Part shown: piece after piece, positions 24,404-33,486 of the stretch
Numbering within the stretch: position 1 is the first letter of the stretch
Layout: each line of letters opens with the position of its first letter
From: Candidatus Eiseniibacteriota bacterium
GTDB lineage: Bacteria > Eisenbacteria > RBG-16-71-46 > CAIMUX01
DNA: 45,627 nucleotides
Direction: 5' to 3'
Assembly (NCBI GenBank): GCA_029569475.1
Contig: JAKQSZ010000027.1
Coordinates: 1 to 45,627, forward strand
Notes under the pieces: generated by a model
The model's database searches: none
The model's input: only the letters and a program-made list of their open reading frames with translations
What the model was told of the DNA's origin: nothing
Program-made: the position numbers and the translations under genes

Positions 24404-25612
24404 ATGAACCATGCCTATGACGCGATCGTCGTCGGAGCACGCTGCGCGGGCTCGCCGACGGCGATGCTGCTGGCCCGGATGGGACACCGTGTGCTCCTTG
24501 TCGATCGAGCGACCTTCCCGAGCGATACCATTTCAACCCATGTCATCCATCCGGTCGCCACAGCCGCCCTTTCCCGCTGGGGACTGCTGGAACGGCTGGA
24601 GTCCACCGGATGTCCACCGATCGACAGGTACGAGTTCGACTTCGGGCCGCTCACCATCGGAGGTTCCCCGCAAGCGGATGGAACGCCGCCTACCTACTGC
24701 CCCCGCCGCACCGTGCTGGACAAGATGCTGCTGGATGCGGCCGCGCAGGCCGGCGCGGAAGTCCGGGAGGGGTTCTCCATAAGCGAACTCGTGTTCGAGG
24801 ACGGAATCGTCAAGGGAGTCCGAGGAGCGGAACGCGGAGGCCGGCCGGTGACGGAGCGCGCGTCAGTCGTTATCGGCGCCGACGGCCGTCACTCCCGGGT
24901 CGCCGAGGCCGTGCTACCAGAGCAGTACAAGGAACGGGAGCCGCTCCAGATAGGCTACTACAGCTATTGGAGCGGTCTCCCCACGCATGGGAGGTTCGAG
25001 ATCTATATTCGACTCCACCGAGGCTTCGCGGCCATGCCCACGAACGATGGGCTGACGCTGGTGATCGCCGGACGGCCCTATGCGGACTTTCACGAGTACA
25101 GGTCCGACATGGAAGGCAACTACATGGAAATCCTGCAGCTCGACCCGGAGTTCGCCGACCGCCTGGCCGGCGCCCGGAGGGTAGAACGATTCAGCGGCGC
25201 CGGCGTTCCCGGTTATTTCAGAAAGCCGTATGGTCCAGGCTGGGCGCTGGTCGGCGACGCCGGGTACAACAAAGATCCCATCACCGCTCAGGGGATTCTC
25301 GACGCGTTCCTCGACGCCGAGCTGTGTGCCGAGGCCGTGCACGAGGCCTCGACGGGCCTGCGCTCCTACGACGACGCCATGGGACGGTACCAGCGCATGC
25401 GCGATGAACGGTGTCTTCCCATGTATGAGATGACCTGCGAGATCGCCACACTCGAACCGCCTCCGCCGCCGATGCAGGCGCTGCTGGCGGCGATCCACGG
25501 CCACCAGGACGCCATGGACGACTTCGTGCGAATGAACGCCGGCACCATCTCGCCGGCGCAGTTCTTCTCGTCCGAGAGCGTGGTCCGACGGACCGGGGGT
25601 GGTGGGCAGTAG
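24404..25612 (+). CDS. FAD-dependent monooxygenase/geranylgeranyl-reductase-like oxidoreductase
   Basis: This 402-residue flavoprotein of the PHBH/GGR superfamily is probably cytosolic. The N-terminal Rossmann motif is AIVVGARCAGSPTAMLLAR (G-A-R-C-A-G replaces the common GxGxxG and is typical of a subgroup of such oxidases). The middle motif is VVIGADGRHSRVAE, and the second FAD motif is GWALVGDAGYNKDPITAQGI. GGAGG precedes the ATG at 24404. It is monocistronic, and the substrate is unknown. The last residues are Gly-rich. Confidence 0.85.
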   Translation: MNHAYDAIVVGARCAGSPTAMLLARMGHRVLLVDRATFPSDTISTHVIHPVATAALSRWGLLERLESTGCPPIDRYEFDFGPLTIGGSPQADGTPPTYCPRRTVLDKMLLDAAAQAGAEVREGFSISELVFEDGIVKGVRGAERGGRPVTERASVVIGADGRHSRVAEAVLPEQYKEREPLQIGYYSYWSGLPTHGRFEIYIRLHRGFAAMPTNDGLTLVIAGRPYADFHEYRSDMEGNYMEILQLDPEFADRLAGARRVERFSGAGVPGYFRKPYGPGWALVGDAGYNKDPITAQGILDAFLDAELCAEAVHEASTGLRSYDDAMGRYQRMRDERCLPMYEMTCEIATLEPPPPPMQALLAAIHGHQDAMDDFVRMNAGTISPAQFFSSESVVRRTGGGGQ

Positions 25613-26012
25613 TCCGCTCTCACAACAATTCAGACTTTGCTTGGGCTCCAATCCCAAGACACGTACAGGGAACACTCCGCGCGGACGGCAAGGCTCTGAC
25701 GCTGACCGGCCGTCAACGGCGCCGAGCAGACTATTCTCGATGGCAGCAAACCCATCGAAGGACGGTCGGGTATGTCGGTCAGGATGGCGCCTACGTCGGC
25801 GCCGGTCGGTTTGCGGCCGCGGGCGAGGGACGCATTCGGGTGTCCGTCGATCAGGATGGCGCCTACGTCTGTGCCGTCCATGTCCTCCACGCTGAGCCAC
25901 GACAGAGCCAGCAAGGAGGAGCCTACTTACTCTCAGGCCGCTGGAGAAGCCTGTTTCAGAAGATCGGCGGAGGACCTTGTCAGTCTTTGCCCCAGCCGCG
26001 GCGTCTGCGCCT
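25613..26012. other. Intergenic region with a 19-bp direct repeat
   Basis: No convincing gene is present. A 19-base sequence (TCAGGATGGCGCCTACGTC) occurs at 25779-25797 and again at 25851-25869, exactly 72 bases (24 codons) apart, which suggests a remnant of a repetitive coding sequence. A 94-residue minus-strand frame across it (25630-25914) has a repeated DVGAIL motif but no ribosome site or known family. Confidence 0.4.
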
Positions 26013-26019
26013 ATTATGC

Positions 26020-26047
26020 TTGACAACATTATGCTACGGAGCATAAT
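26020..26047 (+). promoter_or_regulatory. Sigma70 promoter for leaderless DUF234 ATPase gene
   Basis: TTGACA (26020-26025), a 16-base spacer and CATAAT (26042-26047) form one of the best sigma70 promoters in the window. The expected transcription start, six to eight bases on, coincides with the ATG at 26054, and there is no Shine-Dalgarno sequence, so the mRNA is probably leaderless. Confidence 0.75.
26028..26047. promoter_or_regulatory. Palindromic operator over the -10 box
   Basis: ATTATGCT (26028-26035) and AGCATAAT (26040-26047) form a perfect 8-bp inverted repeat around ACGG. It covers the promoter spacer and the whole -10 element. A third half-site, ATTATGCT, lies at 26013-26020 and touches the -35 box. 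This geometry suits a repressor that blocks RNA polymerase. The bound protein is unknown; autoregulation by the downstream product is one possibility. Confidence 0.7.
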
Positions 26048-26053
26048 AAAGAC

Positions 26054-27472
26054 ATGCAGTTCTTGGATCGGGAAGAGGAGCTAGGACGTCTGGTCCGGCT
26101 TTCGGCCCGCCCGGAAGGTGGCATGGCGCTCGTCTGGGGACGGCGCCGGGTCGGAAAGACCCGGTTGCTGCTGGAGTGGATGCGGCTGACGGGCGGCCTC
26201 TACACGGTGGCCGACCAGTCCGCCGGGCCGGTGCAACGTCGATATTTCGCGGAGTCAGTTGCCGGGGTGCTGGAGGGGTTCGCGGACTCGGAGTACCCGG
26301 ACTGGCGTACCCTGCTTCGGGGGTTGGCCCGCCAGGCGCGTCAAACGGGGTGGCGAGGCCCCCTCGTGTTTGATGAGCTTCCGTACCTGGTCGCCGCCAG
26401 TCCGGAGCTGCCCAGCGTTCTGCAGGGGGTTCTGGATCACGAAGCGCGTGCCGCCGGGCTTTGCGTCGCTTTGGCCGGGTCGTCCCAACACATGATGCAG
26501 GGCCTGCAACTCGACCGTTCCTCTCCGCTCTTTGGTCGAGCGACTGAGGGCTTCGAACTGCATCCTCTGCCTGCAGGTTACATTGGCAGGGCGCTTGGCC
26601 TCGACCGGCCCGCGCGATCAGTCGAAGCATGGGCTGCTTGGGGGGGAATCCCACGCTATTGGGAACTGGCCGAGCCGTTCGGAGCGGACATCGACACGGC
26701 CATCGACACCCTGGTCCTCGACCCTAGAGGTGCGCTGCACGCGGAGCCGGACCGATTGCTGGTCGAGGAGGTCCCTCCAGCGACCAGCCTGCGGCCGATC
26801 CTCGATGTGGTGGGAGCGGGTGCACGTCGCCTCTCCGAAATTGCCGGCCGAACTGGGGTGCCCGCGACCTCGCTGGCCCGTCCGCTGGGCAGACTCCAGG
26901 AACTGGGGCTGCTGGATCGCGAGCAACCGTTTGGGGCTCCGGATCGCGGGGGAAAGCGTTCGCTTTACCAGATCGGCGACCCGTTCGTGCGTATGTGGTT
27001 CCGCGTGGTCGCGCCGCGCCGCGCGACGTTGGCCGTCGGAGGGCGGTCCGTGCGCGTCGCGCTGTGGCAACGGCACCGGGCGCAGCTCGTATCTGAAGCC
27101 TGGGAGGCTCTGTGTCGCGCCGCCGTGCCTCGACTACCTCGGACGAGGTTGGGGGAGGATGTACCCTGGGGACCCTCACGCCGCTACTGGTTGGGAACCG
27201 CGCCGGAGTGGGACGTCGTGGCGCTATCGCTCGCGAAGGATGCGCTGTTGCTCGGCGAGGTGAAGTGGTCCGATCGGCCGGTCTCCGACGCGGAGCTTGA
27301 GCGCATCGGCCAGACGCTCATCGCCAAAGGCGTGCCGAAGGAGAACTGGGCCCAGGACCGGCGTGTCGTTCACGTCGTGTTCGTGCCGGAGGTTCAGGCC
27401 TCGTCCCGTCGCGCGCAGCGCCGTATGTTCCGGGTGGTCACCGCCAGGGAAGTCCTTGAGTGCCTGCGGTAG
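26054..27472 (+). CDS. P-loop ATPase of the archaeal-type ATPase/DUF234 family
   Basis: This 472-residue protein has an N-terminal STAND-like AAA ATPase domain with Walker A GRRRVGKT (residues 29-36), Walker B-like LVFDELPYL at about 110, and sensor-like AGSSQHMM. A winged helix (ILDVVGAGARRLSEIAGRTG) is followed by a C-terminal DUF234 domain with a PD-(D/E)xK nuclease-like core: D387 in EWDVVALS and E402-x-K404 in LLGEVKWS. The family is abundant in archaea and patchy in bacteria, with no known biochemical role; defence or mobile-element links have been suspected. It has its own promoter and operator and starts apparently leaderless. Confidence 0.85.
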   Translation: MQFLDREEELGRLVRLSARPEGGMALVWGRRRVGKTRLLLEWMRLTGGLYTVADQSAGPVQRRYFAESVAGVLEGFADSEYPDWRTLLRGLARQARQTGWRGPLVFDELPYLVAASPELPSVLQGVLDHEARAAGLCVALAGSSQHMMQGLQLDRSSPLFGRATEGFELHPLPAGYIGRALGLDRPARSVEAWAAWGGIPRYWELAEPFGADIDTAIDTLVLDPRGALHAEPDRLLVEEVPPATSLRPILDVVGAGARRLSEIAGRTGVPATSLARPLGRLQELGLLDREQPFGAPDRGGKRSLYQIGDPFVRMWFRVVAPRRATLAVGGRSVRVALWQRHRAQLVSEAWEALCRAAVPRLPRTRLGEDVPWGPSRRYWLGTAPEWDVVALSLAKDALLLGEVKWSDRPVSDAELERIGQTLIAKGVPKENWAQDRRVVHVVFVPEVQASSRRAQRRMFRVVTAREVLECLR

Positions 27473-27766
27473 GCGACACGGGAGCAACGGCGCGGTAGGA
27501 GAAAAGGCCTTCCCGCCGGCTCACCCTCAGCTTCTTCATCAGCCTGTCGTTGAGAGAGTCTTGCTGCTCTCGGATGCGGCGTTCAGCTCGACCAGGAGAG
27601 GAAGGAGTCGGAGGGCGGATCCTCTCCGGGATGCGATGTCGCCCTGAGCCGGCAAGTTCGTTTGAACGCCTTCCCGTCGATCGACGTCTCGTGTCGGATG
27701 CCCAGGTTGCGTTGCCTGGATGCTCGGACAGCACGATAGCAGAAGACGGCATGAAAGGATCTGCGC
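27473..27766. other. Short intergenic region, possibly degraded coding
   Basis: No gene is supported. The minus strand has a frame reading ERRIREQQDSLNDRLMKKL in this stretch, which looks protein-like but lacks a start, a ribosome site or a family I recognise. The end holds the ribosome site AAGGA for the next gene. Confidence 0.3.
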
Positions 27767-29335
27767 ATGAACCGGCCTGATTCCGCAGTGCCCGCCCGGC
27801 GTGCCGCGGCGATCCTCGTCCTGACCCTGCTGGCGTCATGGGTGGTACGACCTGCGGAGACCTGGGTTCCGGAGGTGCGTGCCGGGGATGGCGACGGCGC
27901 GAACCTGGCGGCGGGCGACACCACGGCGGGCGCCGAGGTTGAGCCGCCCGGCCAGGTAGAAGGCTTCGGGCGTCGCTACGTTGAAGCCGTCAACTCTGCC
28001 GATCCGCGGGAGCGCCGGGAGACCATCCGGACGGTTTTCTCCACGGCGACGCTGAACGGCGCGGGGGAAGATCGCCTCCTCCACCAGATGGAGCGCCTCG
28101 CGGCGGACCTGGCCCCGCTACAGTTCCACCACGCCGAGGTCATCGAGAGTCGCGTTGGCGGCACGGTTCGCAGATCCCTGCATGTCTTCGCCCGCTCCCG
28201 GGACGAGAGCCGCTGGCGGGATCTGCAGTTCCGTCTGGAAGAGGCCAGTCCGCACAAGATCGTCGACCTGGTCTTCATTGCCGACGTGGCCGAGCCGGTC
28301 AGCCTGCCGAACGGAAGCATCGATGACCCGGGGACCATCGCCTGGCTGCACGGTTACATCGACAAGCTGACGGCGACGGAGGATCTCTCGGGCGCCCTGA
28401 TGATCGCCGTTGGAGACGATCCCATAGTGGAGCGGTACTTCGGTTACGCCGACTCGGCACGCACCGTGCCCTGCTCGCGTGATACCCGGTTCAACCTGGG
28501 ATCCGGCGACAAGATGCTGACCGCGGTGGCCGCCGCGCTCCTGGTCGAGAGCGGGGAGCTCGCCTTCGAGACCCCGGTCGACCGCTTCCTGCCCGGCTAC
28601 GCGAATCGCGCGTGGGCGGCGAGCGCAACCCTGGGGCACCTGCTGTCCCACACCTCGGGGGCGGGCGAGTACTGGACGGCGGAGAACGCGCCGGAGATGG
28701 CGCGCGCCGGCGGGACCCGCGACCTGCTTCCGCTGGTCGAGCGGGCGCCCGTAGACTTCGCTCCCGGCGAGGGGGCTCGCTACAGCAACTCCAACTTCAT
28801 CCTCGCGGGCCTGATCGTCGAGGTAGCGTCCGGAATGGACTACCACGAGTTCGTCCGTTCCCGGATCCTGGAGCCGTGCGGGATGAGGAACACGGGCGTG
28901 TCTGTGCGAGACGGCTCCTCCCGTGGCTTTGCGGAGGCTCTGACCGGAGAACGCGGCGCCTGGAGGCGAGCCGCCACGCGTCCCCGTGGATCATCCGCCG
29001 GGGGCGGGTTCTCCACCGCAGGCGACATCCTGCGCTTCTCCCGATGCCTGACCGCCGGCCGGATCGTCGATCCCTCGATGCTGGCGTTGATGACGAGTTC
29101 GAAAACCGCGGGGATCGCGGAAGCCGGACTGGACTATGGCTACGGCTTCACCCTCCAGCATCATGGTGGAGGTCTCACGAGCTACGGCCACGGAGGAATC
29201 GCCCCGGGGGTCAACTTCGAATACCGGTACTTCCCGCGAGGAGACGTGACCCTCATCGCCTTCTCGAACCAGGACAACGGCGCCTATGACAGCTTGAGGA
29301 GAACGGCCACGCACCTGGTCACGGGCGAACGTTGA
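27767..29335 (+). CDS. Secreted serine hydrolase, beta-lactamase/class C PBP-like
   Basis: This 522-residue protein has an N-terminal signal-type helix (AAILVLTLLASWVV), a domain of about 180 residues related to DUF3471/NTF2-like modules (GRRYVEAVNSADPRERR), then a beta-lactamase-like transpeptidase fold. Catalytic motifs are S246-G-D-K249, Y339-S-N341 and H475-G-G477. The family includes esterases, D-aminopeptidases and FmtA-like enzymes; true beta-lactamase activity is unlikely with this SxxK/YSN/HGG set. AAGGA lies about eight bases upstream of the ATG. It is probably monocistronic and periplasmic. Confidence 0.87.
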   Translation: MNRPDSAVPARRAAAILVLTLLASWVVRPAETWVPEVRAGDGDGANLAAGDTTAGAEVEPPGQVEGFGRRYVEAVNSADPRERRETIRTVFSTATLNGAGEDRLLHQMERLAADLAPLQFHHAEVIESRVGGTVRRSLHVFARSRDESRWRDLQFRLEEASPHKIVDLVFIADVAEPVSLPNGSIDDPGTIAWLHGYIDKLTATEDLSGALMIAVGDDPIVERYFGYADSARTVPCSRDTRFNLGSGDKMLTAVAAALLVESGELAFETPVDRFLPGYANRAWAASATLGHLLSHTSGAGEYWTAENAPEMARAGGTRDLLPLVERAPVDFAPGEGARYSNSNFILAGLIVEVASGMDYHEFVRSRILEPCGMRNTGVSVRDGSSRGFAEALTGERGAWRRAATRPRGSSAGGGFSTAGDILRFSRCLTAGRIVDPSMLALMTSSKTAGIAEAGLDYGYGFTLQHHGGGLTSYGHGGIAPGVNFEYRYFPRGDVTLIAFSNQDNGAYDSLRRTATHLVTGER

Positions 29336-29409
29336 ACAGCCGCCGCGCCGCGGTTGAGGCCGGAAACCCTCGTTCAGGTTGGTGGTGTGCAAGTGCAACA
29401 GGAGGTTCC

Positions 29410-29649
29410 ATGGATGGTCATCCGACAAAGCCAGCGTCCCCGCCCTCGATCCGTCTGGATCAGTTCCTCAAGCTCATGGGCATTACCACGACCGGCGGGC
29501 AGGCCAAGCAGCGGATCCAGTCGGGAGAGGTGAAGGTCAACGGCGCGGTGGAGATCCATCGGGGACGTACGCTTCACCTCGGAGATCAGGTGGAGGTGGA
29601 TGGCCGGGCCTGGACGGTCGCGAACCTGCGCTCCCCGGACCATGGTTGA
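29410..29649 (+). CDS. S4-domain RNA-binding protein (YbcJ/YaaA-like)
   Basis: This 79-residue protein is essentially one S4 domain: IRLDQFLKLMGITTTGGQAK, then QRIQSGEVKVNGAVEIHRGR and LHLGDQVEVDGRAW. That is the pattern of the small YbcJ-like RNA-binding proteins of unknown target. AGGAGG sits four to five bases before the ATG at 29410. It follows the serine hydrolase by 74 bases in the same direction and may be co-transcribed. Confidence 0.87.
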   Translation: MDGHPTKPASPPSIRLDQFLKLMGITTTGGQAKQRIQSGEVKVNGAVEIHRGRTLHLGDQVEVDGRAWTVANLRSPDHG

Positions 29650-29928
29650 TAGGGCCGGCAACCACCCGGGCGCGCCTGGCGGATGCATCAGCTTCACCGA
29701 TCCCGGACACGACCCTGATGATGTCGATGGGTGCGGGCGCTGGCGCTGGCACGTTTCCACGGCATCGGGCGAGCGGGCGATCAAGACCGGCAAGCGCAGG
29801 ACTGGCCGAATGCTGCCGGGATCGCGGTCGTTGCCCCCGACCCGGACGGCCGATGGATGGAGCAGACGGCGCGGAGTCTGACGGACGCCGGCGGCTGATT
29901 CAGGGCACACTACGGGGAACGGAAAGCG

Positions 29929-31353
29929 TCACTTCCAGTGCCGGTTGATGAACTCCTCCACCTCGGGCAGCCCCCCCTGCATGATGAGGTAGCCATTGTG
30001 CGGCTCGCGCGGGGTGATCTCGTGGTTGACCGGGTGGAGCATCATCTCCCGGATGCGCTGGGGATCGCTGGTCTGCCCGAGGACCCAGCAGAGCTTCATG
30101 TAAGCCGTCTCCGGCAGCATGTTGTCCAACGGGATGATGCCGAGATCCAGCAGGTCGCGCCCGGTGTCGTAGACGTACATCTGGGCGAAGCCCCAGAGCG
30201 TCTGCACCGTCATTACCACGGTCATGCCCGAGGCGACCGCCCGCTTGATCGCGGGGTAGATCGGCTTGTTGACATGGCCCAAGCCGGTGCCCGCGATGAC
30301 CAGCCCCTTGTAGCCCTTCTCGGTGAGGGCGTCGATGATGTCGGGCTGGAAGTTCGGGTAGTAGTACTGGATCGTCACCTTCTCCTCGAAGGCGGGGTTG
30401 ATCACGGGGACGCGAGTCTTGTCCCGCTTGAGGTAGTCGTCGGTCAGGTAGATGAAGTGGTTGCCCTGTTCGTTCTTCTGCGGGTGCACCGTGGCCAGAG
30501 GAGTCGTGCCGATGGAGCGGAAGGTGCTGCGATAGCTGGAGTGCATCTTGCGGCAGCGGGTGCCCCGGTGGAGCAGGTCGTAGCGGTCGGAGGTGGGGCC
30601 GAACATGCAGAGCATCACCTCGGCGATGTCGCACTCCGCCGCGGTGCGGACCGCATTCATCAGGTTGATGGCGGCGTCGCTGGAGGGCCGGTCGGAGCTG
30701 CGTTGGCTGCCCACCAGGACGATCGGGATGGGCGAGTTCTGGACCATGAAGGAGATGATGGCCCCGGTGTGGTGCATGGTGTCGGTGCCGTGCCCGACGA
30801 CGATCCCGTCGGCGCCGGCGGCGATCTCCTCGCCGATCGCCTTGGCCAGCCCGATGTACTGCTCCGGCCCCATGTTCTCGGAAAAGACCCCGAAGAGCTT
30901 CTTCGTGGTCAGGTTCGCGATATCCGCCAGCTCGGGGACGGCGCCATACAGCTCGCCCGGGGTGAAGGCCGGAATAACCGCGCCGGTCCGGTAGTCCAGC
31001 CGGCTCGCGATGGTGCCGCCGGTGCCCAGAAGGGTGACGTTCTTCTTCGCGGGATCGCTCGGGAACTCCTTCTCCGGAATCTTGTACACCGCCTTGCGAT
31101 AGCCCACCTCCTTGGCCTCGCGGATGCGTCCGGCCTCGATCCCGACGTTGTAGCCGGTGAAGAGCTTCACCACGATGTGCAGGTCATCGAAGGTTTCGCT
31201 GCGCGGCAGGATGACGCCGGTGAAGCGGGAGCCGGTGTCGTTGACGATCTCGACCTCGCTCCAGACGCCGATCTCGAACTTCTCCAGGACGGCGCGGGCC
31301 GGGCCGCGGTATCCCTGGAACATGTCGGGGCGATCCTGGCGTGGCGCGATCAT
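29929..31353 (-). CDS. gatD: Glutamyl-tRNA(Gln) amidotransferase subunit D
   Basis: This 474-residue subunit releases ammonia from glutamine for conversion of Glu-tRNA(Gln) to Gln-tRNA(Gln). An N-terminal GatD-specific beta domain (VEIVNDTGSRFTGVILP, about 34-65) is followed by an L-asparaginase-type amidase with catalytic T114 (GTGGTIAS), T190-D191 (VVGHGTDTMHHTG) and K269 (CRKMHSSYRS). GatD is distinguished from AnsA by this N-terminal domain and by pairing with gatE. The ATG at 31353 has GGAGG five bases upstream and overlaps the gatE stop (ATGA). GatDE is normally archaeal; bacteria use GatCAB or GlnRS. Confidence 0.93.
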   Translation of the reverse strand: MIAPRQDRPDMFQGYRGPARAVLEKFEIGVWSEVEIVNDTGSRFTGVILPRSETFDDLHIVVKLFTGYNVGIEAGRIREAKEVGYRKAVYKIPEKEFPSDPAKKNVTLLGTGGTIASRLDYRTGAVIPAFTPGELYGAVPELADIANLTTKKLFGVFSENMGPEQYIGLAKAIGEEIAAGADGIVVGHGTDTMHHTGAIISFMVQNSPIPIVLVGSQRSSDRPSSDAAINLMNAVRTAAECDIAEVMLCMFGPTSDRYDLLHRGTRCRKMHSSYRSTFRSIGTTPLATVHPQKNEQGNHFIYLTDDYLKRDKTRVPVINPAFEEKVTIQYYYPNFQPDIIDALTEKGYKGLVIAGTGLGHVNKPIYPAIKRAVASGMTVVMTVQTLWGFAQMYVYDTGRDLLDLGIIPLDNMLPETAYMKLCWVLGQTSDPQRIREMMLHPVNHEITPREPHNGYLIMQGGLPEVEEFINRHWK

Positions 31354-33269
31354 GATGACCTCCGGCGGAGTGAGTCGACGGCCGCCCGGGCGACTTCCCG
31401 GGCCGGGGCCTTGCCTCGCAGCGTCCGCACCGCGCGTCCGGCCGCGCAGCGCTCCTGGCGCAGCGGGGTGGGGGCGAAGCGGGCGGCGCACTCGGCCAGC
31501 GGCAACCGGGCGAGTTCGCCCTTCCAGAGTTCGTCGGGAACGAGTTCGTAGCCGGCGGCCACGCGCGCCTCGTCGGCGGTCGTCCCCGGCTCCCTGGCCA
31601 TGATCGAGGCGAGTTCCCGGATGGCCTCGCGAGGAATGCGCCCGTCGGTGTAGAGGTGGAAGAGGTCGACCCAGTGCGCGGTCGTGAGGCCCTGCACCGG
31701 CACCCCGGCGCGGCTCAGCGCCTTGGCCCGCTGCCCGATTTCGATGGCGGCGGTGCGCCCGTCGACGCCAGTCTCCTTGACGACCGTGTCCACGTTGTAG
31801 GCGCCGCCGCGACGGATGAGGAAGCTGGTGGTTTCGTCAGGCACGCCCCACTGGCGATAGCGGCCGAACCGCTCCCACGGAGCCGGCGGCAGCGCTGCCC
31901 GCAGCCGCTCGACCCGCTCCTTGGTGACCCGCGTCGGCGGGGAGTCGGTGTCGGGGTACATGCGGTCGGGCCCGGGGAGGATGCGCTCGAAGGTGGTGTA
32001 GCCGCCGACGAGCGACTTGCGCGTCTCCTTGGGGACCCCGGCGATGGCGTCGACCCAGCGGAGCCGGATCTCCTCGGCCGCCGTCCGGCAGTCCGCCTCC
32101 GGACCCCAGACCAGGAAGAACGCGTCGTTCTCCCCGAGGCGCATCCGCTTGCGGAGGCGTTCGCGCACGCGGTAGACGTCCGGGAACTCCGTGAGGCGGG
32201 CGCCGTCGAGGATGATCGGGAGCTCGTCGAGGCAGGCGATCACCCGGACGCGGCCGGAGAGCTCGTCGAGGAAGGTGACATCCGGCTGCGTCGGGTGCGA
32301 GGCCAGGTTGCCCACGCCGCACGTCTTGACGCCGTAGATGCGGCCTCCGGACTCGAGCGCGCGCTGCACGAACCCGACCTCGACGTTGCGGAAGATGTCG
32401 CTGACATCATAGGGGCGCACCTGCAAGTCGTCGGCGGAACGCAACCCGGCCGAGTGAAGAGCGTCGCGCAGCTTGAGCAGGTTGACCTGGCGCACCCCCT
32501 CGTTGTGGACCAGCTTCACCGCATAGGCCGCCTTGGCCACGCCCTTGATCTCGACCCTGCTGCCCCCTCGCACCGAGACGTTCACATCCTGGCGCGCCGC
32601 CCCGATGCCGGTGCGCACGTGCCCGGTCGAGCGGGCGATCAGTCCGCAGAGCAGGATGGCGTCCCGCACTTCCTCGGGGGTTCGCAGGTCCGGACCGGTG
32701 ACGGTCTCGGTGAGCGGGGTGCCGAGGCGATCGGTGCGAAAGACGATGCGGTGCCCCTTGTTGGACACCTCGCGGCAGGAGTCCTCCTCGACCGAGAGAT
32801 GGGTGACGGTGAGGTGGCGGTCCTTGAAGGGGATGACGCCATTGACGCCGACGATGGCGGTGCGCTGGAAGCCGGTCGGGATGGAGCCGTCCAGGTACTG
32901 CTTACGGGCGATGTGGACCTCGTCGATGATGTCCATCCCCATCATGAGCGCCAGCTCGATCGATCCGTCGATCGCCTCCTGGTTGACCAGGAAGGGGGGC
33001 GTGTCGTCCATCTCGTAGGTGCAGACGTTGCGGCCGTTCAGGAGGTAGACGATTTCCTTCTTCGTCTTGAACTCCATCAGGGCGGTGCCGTCGTACTCGC
33101 CCAGCTCCGAGAGGGTCGGACGCATGTGGCGCAGCACCTCGCCGTCGTGATCCGTGGTGTAGAGCCCGGCCGGGCAGCGGCAGAAGAGCTTCTCCCGCGT
33201 CAGGAGCTGCTGGTGCACCTCGAGCCCCGAGATGAGGCCCACGGCGCCGTAGTCTAGACTTTCTCTCAT
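31350..33269 (-). CDS. gatE: Glutamyl-tRNA(Gln) amidotransferase subunit E
   Basis: This 639-residue tRNA-binding and phosphorylating subunit of the GatDE complex has the cradle domain start GLISGLEVHQQLLTREKLFC with CRCP (zinc site), YEMDDTPPFLVNQEA, and VEEDSCREV for activation of the glutamyl group. A GAD-type insert begins near residue 330, and a helical plus YqeY-like tail ends the protein (EIGQRAKALSRAGVPV..., AREPGTTADEARVAAGYELV). Length and all domains fit archaeal GatE, longer than bacterial GatB. The ATG has GGAGG six bases upstream. It forms a two-gene operon with gatD. Confidence 0.93.
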   Translation of the reverse strand: MRESLDYGAVGLISGLEVHQQLLTREKLFCRCPAGLYTTDHDGEVLRHMRPTLSELGEYDGTALMEFKTKKEIVYLLNGRNVCTYEMDDTPPFLVNQEAIDGSIELALMMGMDIIDEVHIARKQYLDGSIPTGFQRTAIVGVNGVIPFKDRHLTVTHLSVEEDSCREVSNKGHRIVFRTDRLGTPLTETVTGPDLRTPEEVRDAILLCGLIARSTGHVRTGIGAARQDVNVSVRGGSRVEIKGVAKAAYAVKLVHNEGVRQVNLLKLRDALHSAGLRSADDLQVRPYDVSDIFRNVEVGFVQRALESGGRIYGVKTCGVGNLASHPTQPDVTFLDELSGRVRVIACLDELPIILDGARLTEFPDVYRVRERLRKRMRLGENDAFFLVWGPEADCRTAAEEIRLRWVDAIAGVPKETRKSLVGGYTTFERILPGPDRMYPDTDSPPTRVTKERVERLRAALPPAPWERFGRYRQWGVPDETTSFLIRRGGAYNVDTVVKETGVDGRTAAIEIGQRAKALSRAGVPVQGLTTAHWVDLFHLYTDGRIPREAIRELASIMAREPGTTADEARVAAGYELVPDELWKGELARLPLAECAARFAPTPLRQERCAAGRAVRTLRGKAPAREVARAAVDSLRRRSS

Positions 33270-33445
33270 CTGTCCCCTCCACCCATCGTGCCCGACCCGA
33301 ACCAAAGGAGCAGTCTACCAGATGGCCGCTGGAATCGTGAGGCGGATCGGCCCCGACTGCGGCGTTTCACGCAAGGGGCTCGCTACCCCGGCTTCAAGCA
33401 GGCGAACTCGAAGCGGGCGCGGTGGCGGCGTCGCCGCAGCCTCGA

Positions 33446-33472
33446 CGGCCCGGCGCGAGCCTCGTCGGGCCG
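33446..33472. terminator. Hairpin after the Asp-box protein gene
   Basis: CGGCCCG (33446-33452) pairs with CGGGCCG (33466-33472). It is located 15 bases past the stop of the minus-strand Asp-box gene, where a terminator is expected. No U-tract follows. Confidence 0.4.
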
Positions 33473-33486
33473 CGCGAGCACCGCGA

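Noticed and set aside
25630..25914. 94-residue minus-strand frame with repeated DVGAIL
   Set aside because: There is no ribosome site or known family; the repetition is explained by a 19-bp direct repeat in DNA.
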